DNA of 64,000 bases from Phenylobacterium glaciei (GCF_016772415.1 NZ_JAGSGD010000001.1:1699501-1763500), one strand, 5' to 3'; shown: positions 34,935 through 43,869, counted from the first letter of the stretch. Program-made: numbers and translations. Notes: generated from the sequence alone by a model not told the origin.

Positions 34935-35575
34935 CCGACCCCGCCGAGCGCCAGGTCGAGGCCCTGCTGTTCGCCGCCGCGGGGCCCCTGAGCCTGGACG
35001 ACATCGCCAAGCGCCTGCCGGCCAATGCCGACGTCGAGGCCGCCATCGCCGCCCTGCAGAAGACCTATGAGGGCCGGGGGGTGGAGCTGGTCTGCGTCGC
35101 CGACCGCTGGCGGTTCCAGACCTCGGCCGATCTCGCCTTCCTGATGACCGAGGAGCGGGAGGAGCCCCGCCGGCTGTCCAAGGCCGCCCAGGAGACCCTG
35201 GCCATCATCGCCTACCACCAGCCGGTGACGCGGGCGGAGATCGAGTCCGTGCGCGGCGTGCAGGCCAGCCGCGGCACGCTGGACGTGCTGCTGGAGCTGG
35301 GCCTGGTGCGGATGCGCGGCCGCCGCCGCACGCCGGGTCGCCCCGTCACCTACGGCACCACCGACGCCTTCCTGGAGCACTACGGCCTGGCGGCGCTCGC
35401 CGACCTGCCGGGGATGTCCGAGATGAAGGCCGCAGGCCTGCTGAGCCTCGACCTGCCGCCGGACTTCGCCATTCCCAATCCGGGGGGCGGACTGGAGGCC
35501 GACGAGGACCCGCTGGACGACGACGCGGCGCCCGAATTCCATACAGACTTCCTCGGGGAGGAAGAGGTGAGCTGA
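34931..35575 (+). CDS. scpB: Segregation and condensation protein ScpB
   Basis: Dimeric winged-helix partner of ScpA in the SMC complex. 214 residues from GTG 34931. Signatures: RQVEALLFAAAGPLSLDDIA, LSKAAQETLAIIAYHQPVTR, AEIESVRGVQASRGTLDVLL and GRPVTYGTTDAFLEHYGL. The acidic C-terminus (EADEDPLDDDAAPEF) is a linker or tail. A 397-base gap with a fold-back repeat and a promoter separates it from tatA. Confidence 0.93.
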   Translation: MTDPAERQVEALLFAAAGPLSLDDIAKRLPANADVEAAIAALQKTYEGRGVELVCVADRWRFQTSADLAFLMTEEREEPRRLSKAAQETLAIIAYHQPVTRAEIESVRGVQASRGTLDVLLELGLVRMRGRRRTPGRPVTYGTTDAFLEHYGLAALADLPGMSEMKAAGLLSLDLPPDFAIPNPGGGLEADEDPLDDDAAPEFHTDFLGEEEVS

Positions 35576-35655
35576 TGGGTGAGGCGTTCTTGTCCGCTTG
35601 AGGACGGGGCCCGTCGGAGACCGATCGAAGGTGGGGGCGCTTGCCCCTCCGTGAT

Positions 35656-35781
35656 CGTCATCCTCGGGCTCGTCCCGAGGATCCATAGACGCCGTGGCGC
35701 AGGTGGGCCTCTGCGGCGACGTTCGCGCCCTCTGCGGAGAGGCGGAGATCATGGATCCTCGGGACGAGCCCGAGGATGACG
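35656..35781. repeat. Fold-back repeat (family A, copy 1), 126 bp
   Basis: Perfect 34-base terminal inverted repeats (35653-35686 and 35751-35784; arm starts GATCGTCATCCTCGGGCTCG). Each arm folds on its own as CCTCGGG-CTCGT-CCCGAGG. Same architecture as 37829-37954, 52081-52205 and 63000-63124. The gap 35576-35972 also contains a family D fragment (35805-35838) and a tatA promoter; no gene is seen. Confidence 0.85.
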
Positions 35782-35804
35782 ATCTTTGGTTCGATTGCTC
35801 TCGC

Positions 35805-35838
35805 GACCCCTCATTCTGCCCCGCAAGGGGAGAAGGAA
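35805..35838. repeat. Family D fragment
   Basis: GACCCCTCAT joined directly to CCCCGCAAGGGGAGAAGGAA: the two ends of the 57-bp family D core with the middle missing, which keeps only the CCCCGCAAGGGG-type hairpin. Confidence 0.55.
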
Positions 35839-35880
35839 CTCACATGTCATTCCGGCTACGCAAGAACACTTGCGAACCGA

Positions 35881-35910
35881 TTGGCGCGCCGTCACCTAAA
35901 CGACTATATT
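35881..35910 (+). promoter_or_regulatory. Candidate promoter for tatA
   Basis: TTGGCG (35881-35886) and TATATT (35905-35910) are 18 bases apart, about 60 bases before the tatA start. It is the only A/T-rich -10-like element in the gap. Since the gap also isolates tatABC from scpAB, a promoter is expected here. Confidence 0.4.
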
Positions 35911-35972
35911 CGGCTGGAATATCGCAACAGGCGCGCGTCCCTCCCCGGGCGCAGGCGCAAAGGAGTTAAGTC

Positions 35973-36179
35973 ATGGGTGCTTTCGGGCCCATCCACTGGA
36001 TCGTTGTCGCGGTGGTCGTGCTGCTGCTCTTCGGCGGCCGCGGCAAGCTGTCGGGCATCATGGGCGACGCCGCCAAGGGCATCCGCGCCTTCAAGGACGG
36101 CCTGAAGGACGGCGACGAGGTGGCCACCACGACGACCACCAAGCCGCTGCCCAGCGAAAAAGACGAAGCCCGCAGCTAG
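35973..36179 (+). CDS. tatA: Twin-arginine translocase subunit TatA
   Basis: Pore-forming subunit of the Tat system, 68 residues. One membrane helix ([19 protein letters not shown]) leads into the amphipathic helix [17 protein letters not shown] with the conserved FGxGKL-like hinge, then a polar tail. AAAGGAG with correct spacing precedes the ATG. A perfect hairpin with a T-run lies between tatA and tatB, so tatA may be expressed in excess. Confidence 0.93.
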   Translation: MGAFGPIHWIVVAVVVLLLFGGRGKLSGIMGDAAKGIRAFKDGLKDGDEVATTTTTKPLPSEKDEARS

Positions 36180-36203
36180 TCGGCTGCCGTTCCGGAAATT
36201 CCG

Positions 36204-36233
36204 CCCACGCCGGTCCTGATCGGCGTGGGTTTT
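36204..36233 (+). terminator. Rho-independent terminator or attenuator between tatA and tatB
   Basis: CCCACGCCG (36204-36212), an 8-base loop, CGGCGTGGG (36221-36229), then TTTT (36230-36233). The 9-base stem is perfect. It lies 25 bases past the tatA stop and 20 before tatB. Partial read-through would give more TatA than TatB/TatC. Confidence 0.75.
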
Positions 36234-36252
36234 CATCGTTTAGGCGTGGCGC

Positions 36253-36822
36253 ATGCTTCCTGAAGTCGGCGGGATGGAACTGCTGGTCATCGCCGCGGTC
36301 GCTTTGATCGTGGTGGGGCCCAAGGATCTGCCCATGCTCCTGCGCAAGCTGGGGCAGTTCGTGGCGCGCCTGCGCTCCATGGCCGACGACTTCCGCGCCA
36401 GCTTCGACGAGATGGCCCGCCAGTCCGAACTGGACGACCTGCGCAAGGAGGTCGAGGCCATGCGCCGCGGCCAGATCGCCGACCAGGCGGCCTCTGAGGC
36501 GTCCAACGTCGAGATCAATCAGGTGTTCAACGAGATCGGCGACAGCCTGCAGAGCGCCGGCATCCAGTTCCATCCGCCGATGAGCCACCAATATGCCAGC
36601 GAGGCTGAGGTGGCCGAGGCGGTGACGCCGGCCCCGATCCCAGCCGCCAAGCCCAGGGCGGCGCGCACGCCCAAGGCGGCCGCCGCGAAGCCCACGCCCG
36701 CCAAGACCACCGCTGCGAAATCGGCCGCCAAGACCACGGCGGCCAGGGCGGCCGCCAAGCCCAAGGCTGTGGCGGCCAAGAAGCCGCCCGCCGCCCGGCC
36801 CGCGAAGGGAACGGTCTCTTGA
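36253..36822 (+). CDS. tatB: Sec-independent translocase protein TatB
   Basis: Tat substrate-receptor subunit, 189 residues. The N-terminal helix MELLVIAAVALIVVGPKDLP carries the family VGPKDLP hinge, followed by the amphipathic helix LRKLGQFVARLRSMADDFR. The C-terminal half is a repetitive Ala/Lys/Pro tail (KAAAAKPTPAKTTAAKSAA), probably disordered and longer than in E. coli TatB (171 residues). tatC starts within its stop (TTGA). Confidence 0.93.
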   Translation: MLPEVGGMELLVIAAVALIVVGPKDLPMLLRKLGQFVARLRSMADDFRASFDEMARQSELDDLRKEVEAMRRGQIADQAASEASNVEINQVFNEIGDSLQSAGIQFHPPMSHQYASEAEVAEAVTPAPIPAAKPRAARTPKAAAAKPTPAKTTAAKSAAKTTAARAAAKPKAVAAKKPPAARPAKGTVS

Positions 36823-37784
36823 GCGATGTCGATGACGAGATCGAGGCCTCCCGCGCCCCGCTGCTGGACCACCTGGTGGAGCTTCGCTCCCGGCTGATCG
36901 TCTGTGTCGGCGCCCTGGCCATCGGTTTCGCCGTCTGTTTCGCCTTCTCGACCCAGATCTACTACCTGCTGCTGCACCCCTATCAGGTGGCCGCCCAGCT
37001 GATGGCCGCCCAGCGCCTCGCCGAGCAGGGCGCGGTCCATGTCGGCTTCGTCGACAGCGTGATGCAGTTCCTGCATCTGAAGGAAACGCCACCGAACCAG
37101 GCCCATTCCGCCGGCCCCTTCGACCTGCTGCTCGCCCTGGTGGGCCTCAAGGAGGTTCCGAACCTGGCCTCGGGCGCGCTGAAGCTGGTCTATACCGCGC
37201 CGCTGGAGTTCTTCTTCACCAAGGTGAAGCTGTCGGGCTTCGGCGCCGTGATCCTGACCTTCCCGGTGCTGGCCGCCCAGATCTACGGCTTCGTGGCGCC
37301 GGGTCTCTACAAGAAGGAGCGGCACGCCTTCCTGCCGTTCCTGATCGCCGCCCCGCTGCTGTTCGCGCTGGGCGCGGCGCTGGTCTATTTCATGATCCTG
37401 CCCTTCGTCCTGTGGTTCTCGCTGAGCCAGCAGATCGTCGGCGTCGGCGCGATCTCGGTGGAACTGCTGCCCAAGGTGTCGGACTACCTGACCCTGGTGA
37501 CCACCCTGCTGATGGCCTTCGGGCTGTGCTTCCAGCTGCCGGTGGTGCTGACCTTGCTGGGTATGGCGGGCATCCTGGACTCCAAGCAGCTGCGGGCCGG
37601 CCGCCGCTACGCCATCGTGGGGATCTTCGTGGTGGCCGCGGTGGTGACCCCGCCCGATCCGATCAGCCAGACCCTGCTGGCGACCCCGATCATCCTGCTC
37701 TACGAAATCTCGATCTGGTGCGTGGCCCTGATCGACCGCCGCCGCGCCCGCGAGGACGCTGGGACGGACGTGGCGCTGGTCTAG
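36819..37784 (+). CDS. tatC: Sec-independent translocase protein TatC
   Basis: Six-helix Tat core that binds the twin-arginine signal. 321 residues from TTG 36819. Motifs: LLDHLVELRSRLIVCVGAL, PLEFFFTKVKLSGFGAVIL, PVLAAQIYGFVAPGLYKKER, and FQLPVVLTLLGMAGILDS. An insert of about 60 residues between helices one and two (LMAAQRLAEQGAVHVGFVDS onward) is longer than in E. coli and occurs in related alphaproteobacteria. Downstream is a 285-base gap with a family A repeat before serS. Confidence 0.94.
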   Translation: MSDVDDEIEASRAPLLDHLVELRSRLIVCVGALAIGFAVCFAFSTQIYYLLLHPYQVAAQLMAAQRLAEQGAVHVGFVDSVMQFLHLKETPPNQAHSAGPFDLLLALVGLKEVPNLASGALKLVYTAPLEFFFTKVKLSGFGAVILTFPVLAAQIYGFVAPGLYKKERHAFLPFLIAAPLLFALGAALVYFMILPFVLWFSLSQQIVGVGAISVELLPKVSDYLTLVTTLLMAFGLCFQLPVVLTLLGMAGILDSKQLRAGRRYAIVGIFVVAAVVTPPDPISQTLLATPIILLYEISIWCVALIDRRRAREDAGTDVALV

Positions 37785-37828
37785 ACGGCGGGCCGGGCGG
37801 TGCATATCGCTCGACTTTCCCCTCTGAC

Positions 37829-37954
37829 CGTCATCCTCGGGCTCGTCCAGAGGATCCATAGACTCGGCCGAGAAGATGGCCCTCGGCGGCGAGCCTCGCG
37901 CCCTCTGCGGCGCCGCGGAGATCATGGATCCTCAGGACGAGCCCGAGGATGACG
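37829..37954. repeat. Fold-back repeat (family A, copy 2), 126 bp
   Basis: Terminal arms of 31 bases starting CGTCATCCTCGGGCTCGTCC are inverted with one mismatch (A in the left arm against T in the complement of the right). Very close in sequence and identical in length to the 35656 copy. It lies between tatC and serS. Confidence 0.82.
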
Positions 37955-38069
37955 ATCTTGGAATTGGATCGGTTCTCGATCCCGCCAATTCCAGCCTGGC
38001 GCTGACCCTGGGGCTTGGCCCAGGGGACGGCGCGCTCTAGAGAAAGCCGCTTACCCCACGGCGGACCCC

Positions 38070-39404
38070 ATGCACGACATTCGAGCCATTCGCGAAACCC
38101 CTGAGCTTTACGAGAAAGCCTGGGCTGCGAAGGGACGATCCGGGGCCGCGGCCCAGGCGATCGAGCTCGACGGCAAGGTGCGCGGCGCCAAGACCGCCGC
38201 CGAGACCGCCCAGGCCAAGCGCAACGAACTGTCCAAGCTGATCGGCCAGGCCAAGGCCCAGAAGAACGAACCCGAGGCCCAGCGCCTGCTGGCCGAGGTC
38301 GAGAGCCTGAAGGGCGCGGGCGCCGCCCAGGCGGAGGCCGAGAAGGCCGCCAGCGGCGAGCTGTTCGATTTGCTCTCAGCCCTGCCCAACATCCCCGCCG
38401 ACGACGTGCCGACCGGCAAGGACGAGCACGACAATGTCGAGGTACGCCGCTGGGGCGAGCCCCACGCGATCAGCGGCGCCAAGGACCACGCCGACCTGGG
38501 CGAGGCGCTCGGCCTGATGGACTTCGAGGCCGCCGCCCGGATGAGCGGCGCGCGGTTCGTGGTGCTGAAGGGCCAGCTGGCGCGGCTGGAGCGGGCGCTG
38601 GGCCAGTTCATGCTGGACATCCAGACCCAGGAACACGGCTATACCGAGGTTTCGCCGCCGCTGATGGTGCGCAGCGAGGCGATGTTCGGCACGGGCCAAC
38701 TGCCCAAGTTCTCCGACGACCAGTTCGTGGCCATTCCGGGCCTGGAGAACACGCGGGCTCTCGGACCCCGCGATCTGGCGGAGGCCTCTGACATCCGCTG
38801 GCTGATCCCCACCGCCGAGGTCTCGCTGACCAACCTGGTGCGCGAGCAGATCACCCCGGAGGAGGAGCTGCCCCTGCGGCTCGCGGCCCTGACCCCCAGC
38901 TTCCGCGCCGAGGCCGGCGCCTCGGGCCGCGACACCCGCGGCATGATCCGCCAGCACCAGTTCTACAAGGTCGAGCTTGTCTCCATCACCGCGCCTGACA
39001 AGTCGGAAGACGAGCATGATCGCATGGTCGGCTGCGCCGAGGCGGTGCTGAAGGCCTTGGAGCTGCCGTTCCGGACCATGAAGCTGTGCAACGGCGACAT
39101 GGGCTTCTCGGCCCGGCGGACCTACGACCTTGAGGTCTGGCTGCCGTCGGAGGGGCGCTACCGCGAGATCAGCTCCTGCTCCAACTGCGGGGACTTCCAG
39201 GCCCGCCGCATGGACGCCCGCACCAAGGCGGCCGGCGAGAAGGGCACGCGCTTTGTTCACACCCTGAATGGCTCGGGCCTGGCCGTGGGCCGCACCCTGG
39301 TGGCGGTGATGGAGAACTATCAGGACGAGAACGGCCGCATCGCCATTCCCCAGGCCCTGCATCCCTACCTGCCGGGCCTGACCCACATCGGCGGCGCGGC
39401 GTGA
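38070..39404 (+). CDS. serS: Seryl-tRNA synthetase
   Basis: Class II aminoacyl-tRNA synthetase, 444 residues. Residues about 1-110 form the coiled-coil tRNA-binding arm ([20 protein letters not shown] onward). Catalytic motifs: [39 protein letters not shown] (motif 2), [13 protein letters not shown] and [18 protein letters not shown] (motif 3). It also supplies Ser-tRNA for selenocysteine where used. surE starts inside its stop codon (GTGA, 39401-39404). Confidence 0.96.
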   Translation: MHDIRAIRETPELYEKAWAAKGRSGAAAQAIELDGKVRGAKTAAETAQAKRNELSKLIGQAKAQKNEPEAQRLLAEVESLKGAGAAQAEAEKAASGELFDLLSALPNIPADDVPTGKDEHDNVEVRRWGEPHAISGAKDHADLGEALGLMDFEAAARMSGARFVVLKGQLARLERALGQFMLDIQTQEHGYTEVSPPLMVRSEAMFGTGQLPKFSDDQFVAIPGLENTRALGPRDLAEASDIRWLIPTAEVSLTNLVREQITPEEELPLRLAALTPSFRAEAGASGRDTRGMIRQHQFYKVELVSITAPDKSEDEHDRMVGCAEAVLKALELPFRTMKLCNGDMGFSARRTYDLEVWLPSEGRYREISSCSNCGDFQARRMDARTKAAGEKGTRFVHTLNGSGLAVGRTLVAVMENYQDENGRIAIPQALHPYLPGLTHIGGAA

Positions 39405-40177
39405 GACTCCTGCTGACCAACGACGACGGCATCCATGCCGAAGGCCTGGTCGCCCTGGAGAACATCGCCAAGGTCCTCTCCGACGACCTCTGGATCTGCG
39501 CGCCGGAATACGAGCAGTCCGGCGCCAGCCGGGCGCTCACCCTGTCCGACCCGGTCCGGGTGCGGAAGCTGGACGCACGGCGCTTCGCCACCAGCGGCAC
39601 GCCGACCGACTGCGTGATGCTGGCCATCTCCGAGCTGATGGAGGGCGCCAAGCCCGACCTGGTGCTGTCGGGTGTCAATCGGGGCGCCAACCTCGCCGAG
39701 GATGTGACGCTGTCGGGCACCGTGGCCGGCGCCATCGAGGGCATGGCCATGGGCATCCCCTCCATCGCGCTGTCCCAGACCGGCTGGCCCACCGGCAACG
39801 ACGACATCTTCGCGCCCTCTGAGCGGTTCGCGCCGGGCATCATCAGGAAGCTGGTGGAGACCGGCTGGCCCAAGGACGTGATCATCAACGTCAACTTTCC
39901 AGCCAGGCCGGTGGACGAGATCACCGAGGTCGAGGTCACCCGCCAGACCTTCCGCGACATCAATGTGCGCCACGCCGAGAAGCGCACCGACCTGCGCAAC
40001 CGCGAGTACTACTGGATGGGTTTCCGGCAGGAGCGGTCGTCCCCCGCCGCTGGAACCGACCTGAAAGCGATTTACGACGGAAAGATTTCCGTCACGCCCT
40101 TGCACATCGACCTGACTCACCTTGAGACCGTTCATCGTCTGAAGAGTGTGCTGGGCGGCGTCCCGCCCAAGGCGTAG
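39401..40177 (+). CDS. surE: 5'/3'-nucleotidase SurE
   Basis: Metal-dependent nucleotidase acting on nucleoside monophosphates, linked to stationary-phase survival. 258 residues from GTG 39401. Motifs: [17 protein letters not shown] with the Asp-Asp metal pair, [23 protein letters not shown] and [22 protein letters not shown]. Translationally coupled to serS; pcm follows, the classical surE-pcm order. Confidence 0.95.
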   Translation: MRLLLTNDDGIHAEGLVALENIAKVLSDDLWICAPEYEQSGASRALTLSDPVRVRKLDARRFATSGTPTDCVMLAISELMEGAKPDLVLSGVNRGANLAEDVTLSGTVAGAIEGMAMGIPSIALSQTGWPTGNDDIFAPSERFAPGIIRKLVETGWPKDVIINVNFPARPVDEITEVEVTRQTFRDINVRHAEKRTDLRNREYYWMGFRQERSSPAAGTDLKAIYDGKISVTPLHIDLTHLETVHRLKSVLGGVPPKA

Positions 40178-40189
40178 GTGACAGGAACA

Positions 40190-40849
40190 ATGGTCAAACC
40201 GGAGAAGGACTCGCCCGAAACGCGGCTGGCGCGCCTGATCCTGGGTCTGCGTTCGCAGGGGGTCAGCGACGCCGGCGTGCTGAACGCCATCGAGTCGACG
40301 CCGCGGGATCTGTTCACGCCAGACCTGTTCCAGGAACGGGCCTGGGAGGATTCGGCCCTGCCGATCGCCTGCGGCCAGACCATCAGCCAGCCCTTCATCG
40401 TCGGCCTGATGACCCAGGCCCTGGGCCTGGAGAAACGCGACCGGGTTCTGGAGATCGGCACGGGGTCGGGCTATCAGACCACCGTACTCTCCAAGCTGGC
40501 GCGGCTGGTCTATACGGTGGAGCGCTACCGGACCCTGATGGGCGAGGCCGAGGCGCGCTTCAAGACGCTGGGTCTCACCAATGTGATCACCCGGTTCGGC
40601 GACGGCGGGCTGGGCTGGCCCGAGCAGGCGCCTTTCGACCGCATTCTGGTCACAGCAGCGGCGCCAGATGAGCCCAAGGCTTTGCTTTCGCAATTGAAAC
40701 CAACGGGGGTGTTGGTGGCGCCGATCGGCAAGGGGCCGGTCCAGAGCCTGAAACGCTATACCGGCGACGGCAAGGGCGGCTTCACCATCGAGGTTCTGAC
40801 CGATGTCCGGTTCGTGCCTCTGCTGGACGGCGTGGCCAGAGAGCTTTAG
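40190..40849 (+). CDS. pcm: Protein-L-isoaspartate O-methyltransferase
   Basis: Repairs isoaspartyl residues using S-adenosylmethionine. 219 residues from ATG 40190 (AGGA just upstream); a GTG four codons earlier is possible. Motifs: ACGQTISQPFIVGLMTQAL, the SAM-binding VLEIGTGSGYQT, YTVERYRTL, and FDRILVTAAAPDEPKALL. Cytoplasmic. The next gene is 104 bases away and has its own cell-cycle-type promoter. Confidence 0.94.
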   Translation: MVKPEKDSPETRLARLILGLRSQGVSDAGVLNAIESTPRDLFTPDLFQERAWEDSALPIACGQTISQPFIVGLMTQALGLEKRDRVLEIGTGSGYQTTVLSKLARLVYTVERYRTLMGEAEARFKTLGLTNVITRFGDGGLGWPEQAPFDRILVTAAAPDEPKALLSQLKPTGVLVAPIGKGPVQSLKRYTGDGKGGFTIEVLTDVRFVPLLDGVAREL

Positions 40850-40894
40850 CCGTCCACATTCTTACGAGTTTGTGGGTTGGCGATGGCGGGCTCC

Positions 40895-40910
40895 TTAACC
40901 CATCATTAAC
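40895..40910 (+). promoter_or_regulatory. CtrA-binding site upstream of dipM, with nearby GANTC
   Basis: TTAA-CCCATCA-TTAAC matches the Caulobacterales CtrA full site TTAA-N7-TTAAC exactly, 44 bases before the dipM start. GATTC at 40926-40930 is a CcrM methylation site between the box and the gene. Together they indicate cell-cycle control of dipM. Binding is inferred from consensus. Confidence 0.7.
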
Positions 40911-40953
40911 TCCGACGCCTCGACTGATTCCGAACCCATAGAGCGGAGCGGCG

Positions 40954-42870
40954 ATGACGCTTTCTTATTCCCGAACGGCCTTGATCCTGTTGGCGGCGAC
41001 GTCTCTCAGCGCCTGCACGACCTATACGCCGTTCGGCGAGGACGCCCAGGTGGCGCGGCCGAGCTATCCGACGCGTCTGCCGGCCCCTGGCGACCAGGGC
41101 GTCCCGACGCAGCCGGCGCCCGAGCTTGAGCCGGCCCCGCAGGCCGGCCCCTACAGCGGACCCGTCGACAGCCGTCCGCTCGACCCCGTGCCCAATGGCC
41201 CGGCCTATGTGACGCCGTCCACGCCGCCCTATACCGCGCCGCCGGCCTATCAGCCGCCCCCGACTTACCAGCCGCCCCCGACTTACCAGCCGCCCCCGAC
41301 CTACCAGCCCCCGGTCATGCAGGACGTCGTCCGCAAGACGGTGACCGGCAAGGTGGTGGACGCCGAAGGCCCGCCCAAGAGCCATACGGTCAAGAGCGGC
41401 GACAACCTCGACGCCATCGCGCGCTCCATGGGCACGACCCGCAAACAGCTGGCCGAAGACAACGACCTTAAGGAACCCTACGTCCTGAAGCCCGGCAAGG
41501 TGCTCAAGGGTCCCTCCAGCGACGCCAAGGCCTATGTGGTGGGGCAGGGTGACACCCTCTACGCCATCGCCCGGCGCTTCTCGGTGACCGGCCAGGCCAT
41601 CGCCGACGCCAACGACATGAGCGTCGACAAGCCGCTGACCTCCGGCAAGAAGTTGATCCTGCCCGAGGGCTTCAAGGATAAGGGCCCGACCACGGTCACC
41701 GTCCGCGTCCAGGTTCCCGGCACGGGGATGCAATCGCCGGCCCCCGGGACCTTCCAGCCCCAGGCGCCCGCGCAGCCGCAGCGGCAGCCGAGCTTCACGC
41801 CGCCGCCGGCCGTCCAACCCGGGCTGGAACCGCAGCGCGAGCCGCCGCGCACCACCACGACGACCACCACCAAGACCTTCGTCACCGGCAAGCTGGTGGA
41901 CGTCGCCGGACCGGCGCAGATCTATACCGTCAAGGATGGACAGGCCCTGGACGCCATCGCGCGCGCCATGGACACCACGCGCAAGCAACTGGCCGAGGAC
42001 AACAAGCTCAAGGAGCCCTACGTCCTGCACAAGGGCGACAAGCTGAAGGGCCCCAAGACGACCGTGAAGGCCTATGTGGCCGGCTCGGGCGACACGATCA
42101 CCCTGATCGCCAAGCGCTTCAACGTGACCCCCAAGGCGCTGGCCGCCGAGAACGACATGAAGGTCGGCGACTCCATCAAGTCGGGCCGCAAGATCACCCT
42201 GCCGGACGGCTACAAGGACAAGGGCCCGGTCAAGGAGACCACCAAGACCACGGTGACCCTGCCGGCCGAACCGCGCCGCGACACCCCGCCGGAGATGCCG
42301 GCGCCGAACCGGCCCTATTCGCCGCCGGTCTCGCAGCCGGTGACGCCGCCGCCGTCGAACAACGACTACAGGCGGCCGGTCACTCCGCCGCCGACCCAGC
42401 CCAACCGCACCTTCCCGATCCCGCCGGCCGCCAACCAGGGGCCGCTCACCGACGCCCAGATCCAGGCCCAGGGCCGGGGCCGGTTCAATTGGCCGCTGCG
42501 GGGCGACATCATTTCGGACTTCGGTCCGAAGGGGACGGGGCAGCGCAACGACGGCTTGAACATCCGCGCCAACGCCGGTGAAGCGGTGCGCGCCGCCGCA
42601 GGCGGCGATGTGGTCTATGCCGGCGACCAGGTCCCCGGCTTCGGCAATCTGGTGCTGATCAAGCACGCCGACGGCTGGGTCACGGCCTATGGGCACCTCG
42701 CCCGCGTGGACGTGAAGATGCAGCAGAAGGTGGTCCAGGGTCAGCAGATCGGCCAGGTGGGCGCCAGCGGAGGGGTCTCCGAACCCCAGTTGCACTTCGA
42801 GGTCCGCTTCGCCCCGGCCCCGACGGAACGGGCCCGGCCGATCGATCCAAAGCTGGTGCTGGGACGGTAG
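40954..42870 (+). CDS. dipM: DipM-like LysM/M23 (LytM) cell-division protein
   Basis: 638 residues with an N-terminal lipoprotein-like signal (TSLSAC, Cys21), a Pro-rich region with a PPPTYQ tandem repeat, four LysM domains (starting near residues 143, 193, 323 and 372) in two duplicated pairs, a second Pro-rich linker, and a C-terminal LytM/M23 domain (about 509-638). LysM binds peptidoglycan; DipM is required for septal wall remodelling in Caulobacter. The M23 domain is degenerate: where active enzymes have H...GxD it reads RNDGLNIRA, so two zinc ligands are missing, while YGHL and QLHFEVR remain. It is thus probably a regulator of amidases. GGAG precedes the ATG; a CtrA box lies upstream. 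Confidence 0.87.
   Translation: MTLSYSRTALILLAATSLSACTTYTPFGEDAQVARPSYPTRLPAPGDQGVPTQPAPELEPAPQAGPYSGPVDSRPLDPVPNGPAYVTPSTPPYTAPPAYQPPPTYQPPPTYQPPPTYQPPVMQDVVRKTVTGKVVDAEGPPKSHTVKSGDNLDAIARSMGTTRKQLAEDNDLKEPYVLKPGKVLKGPSSDAKAYVVGQGDTLYAIARRFSVTGQAIADANDMSVDKPLTSGKKLILPEGFKDKGPTTVTVRVQVPGTGMQSPAPGTFQPQAPAQPQRQPSFTPPPAVQPGLEPQREPPRTTTTTTTKTFVTGKLVDVAGPAQIYTVKDGQALDAIARAMDTTRKQLAEDNKLKEPYVLHKGDKLKGPKTTVKAYVAGSGDTITLIAKRFNVTPKALAAENDMKVGDSIKSGRKITLPDGYKDKGPVKETTKTTVTLPAEPRRDTPPEMPAPNRPYSPPVSQPVTPPPSNNDYRRPVTPPPTQPNRTFPIPPAANQGPLTDAQIQAQGRGRFNWPLRGDIISDFGPKGTGQRNDGLNIRANAGEAVRAAAGGDVVYAGDQVPGFGNLVLIKHADGWVTAYGHLARVDVKMQQKVVQGQQIGQVGASGGVSEPQLHFEVRFAPAPTERARPIDPKLVLGR
41251..41304 (+). repeat. 18-bp tandem repeat inside dipM
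   Basis: Three units of CAGCCGCCCCCGACTTAC (the third has C for T) followed by a partial fourth encode QPPPTY repeats in the Pro-rich linker before the first LysM. The copy number could vary between strains through slippage. Confidence 0.85.
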
Positions 42871-42878
42871 TCCCACCT

Positions 42879-42900
42879 CCTCTCCCACAAGTGGGAGAGG
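42879..42900. terminator. Bidirectional hairpin between convergent dipM and DUF815 genes
   Basis: CCTCTCCCAC-AA-GTGGGAGAGG is a perfect 10-base inverted repeat, followed by AAAA on the plus strand. It is short of a strong T-run for plus-strand transcripts, so it may be a dispersed hairpin or a weak terminator. Confidence 0.5.
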
Positions 42901-42911
42901 AAAAGAGCGCC

Positions 42912-43751
42912 TCACATCGGCAGGGTCTTGCCCAGTTCCCCCGCCAGATCGCGGATGAACTGCCAGGCGACGCGGCCGGAGCGGCCGCCGCGCAGCTGCG
43001 CCCATTGCAGGGCCCGGCGTTCCAGGTCGGCGACAATCAGGCCGTGGGATCGCGCATAGGCCGTCACCGCCTCCAGATAGGTCGCCTGGTCCATCGGCGG
43101 GAAGCCGATCCAGAGGCCGAACCGGTCGGAGACGCTGACCTCCTCCTCGGCGTCCTCGGCCGTGGCGATCAGGCCGCGGTCCTCGGCATGGGCCCGCGGC
43201 ATCAGGTGGCGGCGGTTGGAGGTGGCCACGAACAGCACATTGGCCGGCGGCCCGGAGACCCCGCCCTCCAGGGCCGACTTCAGCGCCTTGGCGGCGGCCG
43301 CGCCCTCTTCGAACGATAGGTCATCGCACAGCACGACGAACCGTTCGGGCCGCGCGCGCAGGGTGTCGAAGAGGGCGGGCAGGGCGGTGACCTCGTCGCG
43401 GTCCACCTCCACCAGCTTCAGGTCCGGCGCATCCTGGACCACGGCCATGAAGGCGGCCTTGGTCAGGGAGCTCTTGCCGGTGCCGCGCACCCCCCACAGC
43501 AGGGCGTGGTTGGCCGGCAGCCCCCTGGTGAACCGCTGCAGGTTCTCCAGGAAGCGGGCCTTCTGCTGGTCGACGCCCACCAGGGCGTCGAGCGGAAGCG
43601 CGTAGTCCGGGGCCGGATGGAAGGCGTGGGAGGCGCTATCGTGCCGGAAAAGCCGCGCGCCTTCGAAGACCGGCGGGACGCGGGGAGGGGGCGCCAGGCG
43701 CTCCAGAGCGGCGGCGATGCGTTCGAGAACGGGTTTCAACTCTGAATCCAT
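42912..43751 (-). CDS. AAA-type ATP-binding protein (DUF815)
   Basis: 279 residues. Walker A is LLWGVRGTGKSSLTKAAF (about residue 90), Walker B-like FVVLCDDLSFEEG, followed by NVLFVATSNRRHLMPR, FGLWIGFPPMDQATYLEAV and WAQLRGGRSGRVAWQFIRDL. This is the DUF815 group of AAA ATPases, common in alphaproteobacteria and of unknown function, thought to be soluble. Convergent with dipM and divergent from yajC. Confidence 0.87.
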   Translation of the reverse strand: MDSELKPVLERIAAALERLAPPPRVPPVFEGARLFRHDSASHAFHPAPDYALPLDALVGVDQQKARFLENLQRFTRGLPANHALLWGVRGTGKSSLTKAAFMAVVQDAPDLKLVEVDRDEVTALPALFDTLRARPERFVVLCDDLSFEEGAAAAKALKSALEGGVSGPPANVLFVATSNRRHLMPRAHAEDRGLIATAEDAEEEVSVSDRFGLWIGFPPMDQATYLEAVTAYARSHGLIVADLERRALQWAQLRGGRSGRVAWQFIRDLAGELGKTLPM

Positions 43752-43782
43752 GGCGTTGGTGCTTAGCGGGCCTGCCGTTCCA

Positions 43783-43811
43783 TTGCAAAACCGAGGGCGA
43801 ACGCATAGCTT
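43783..43811 (+). promoter_or_regulatory. Weak candidate promoter for yajC-secDF
   Basis: TTGCAA (43783-43788) and TAGCTT (43806-43811) are 17 bases apart, 58 bases before the yajC start in the region divergent from the DUF815 gene. The -10 is poor, so confidence is low. Confidence 0.28.
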
Positions 43812-43869
43812 CCGCCGACTTCAAAACGGGCGGCTTTTCGCCGGCCCGATGACGAACTTCGGAGAGACC

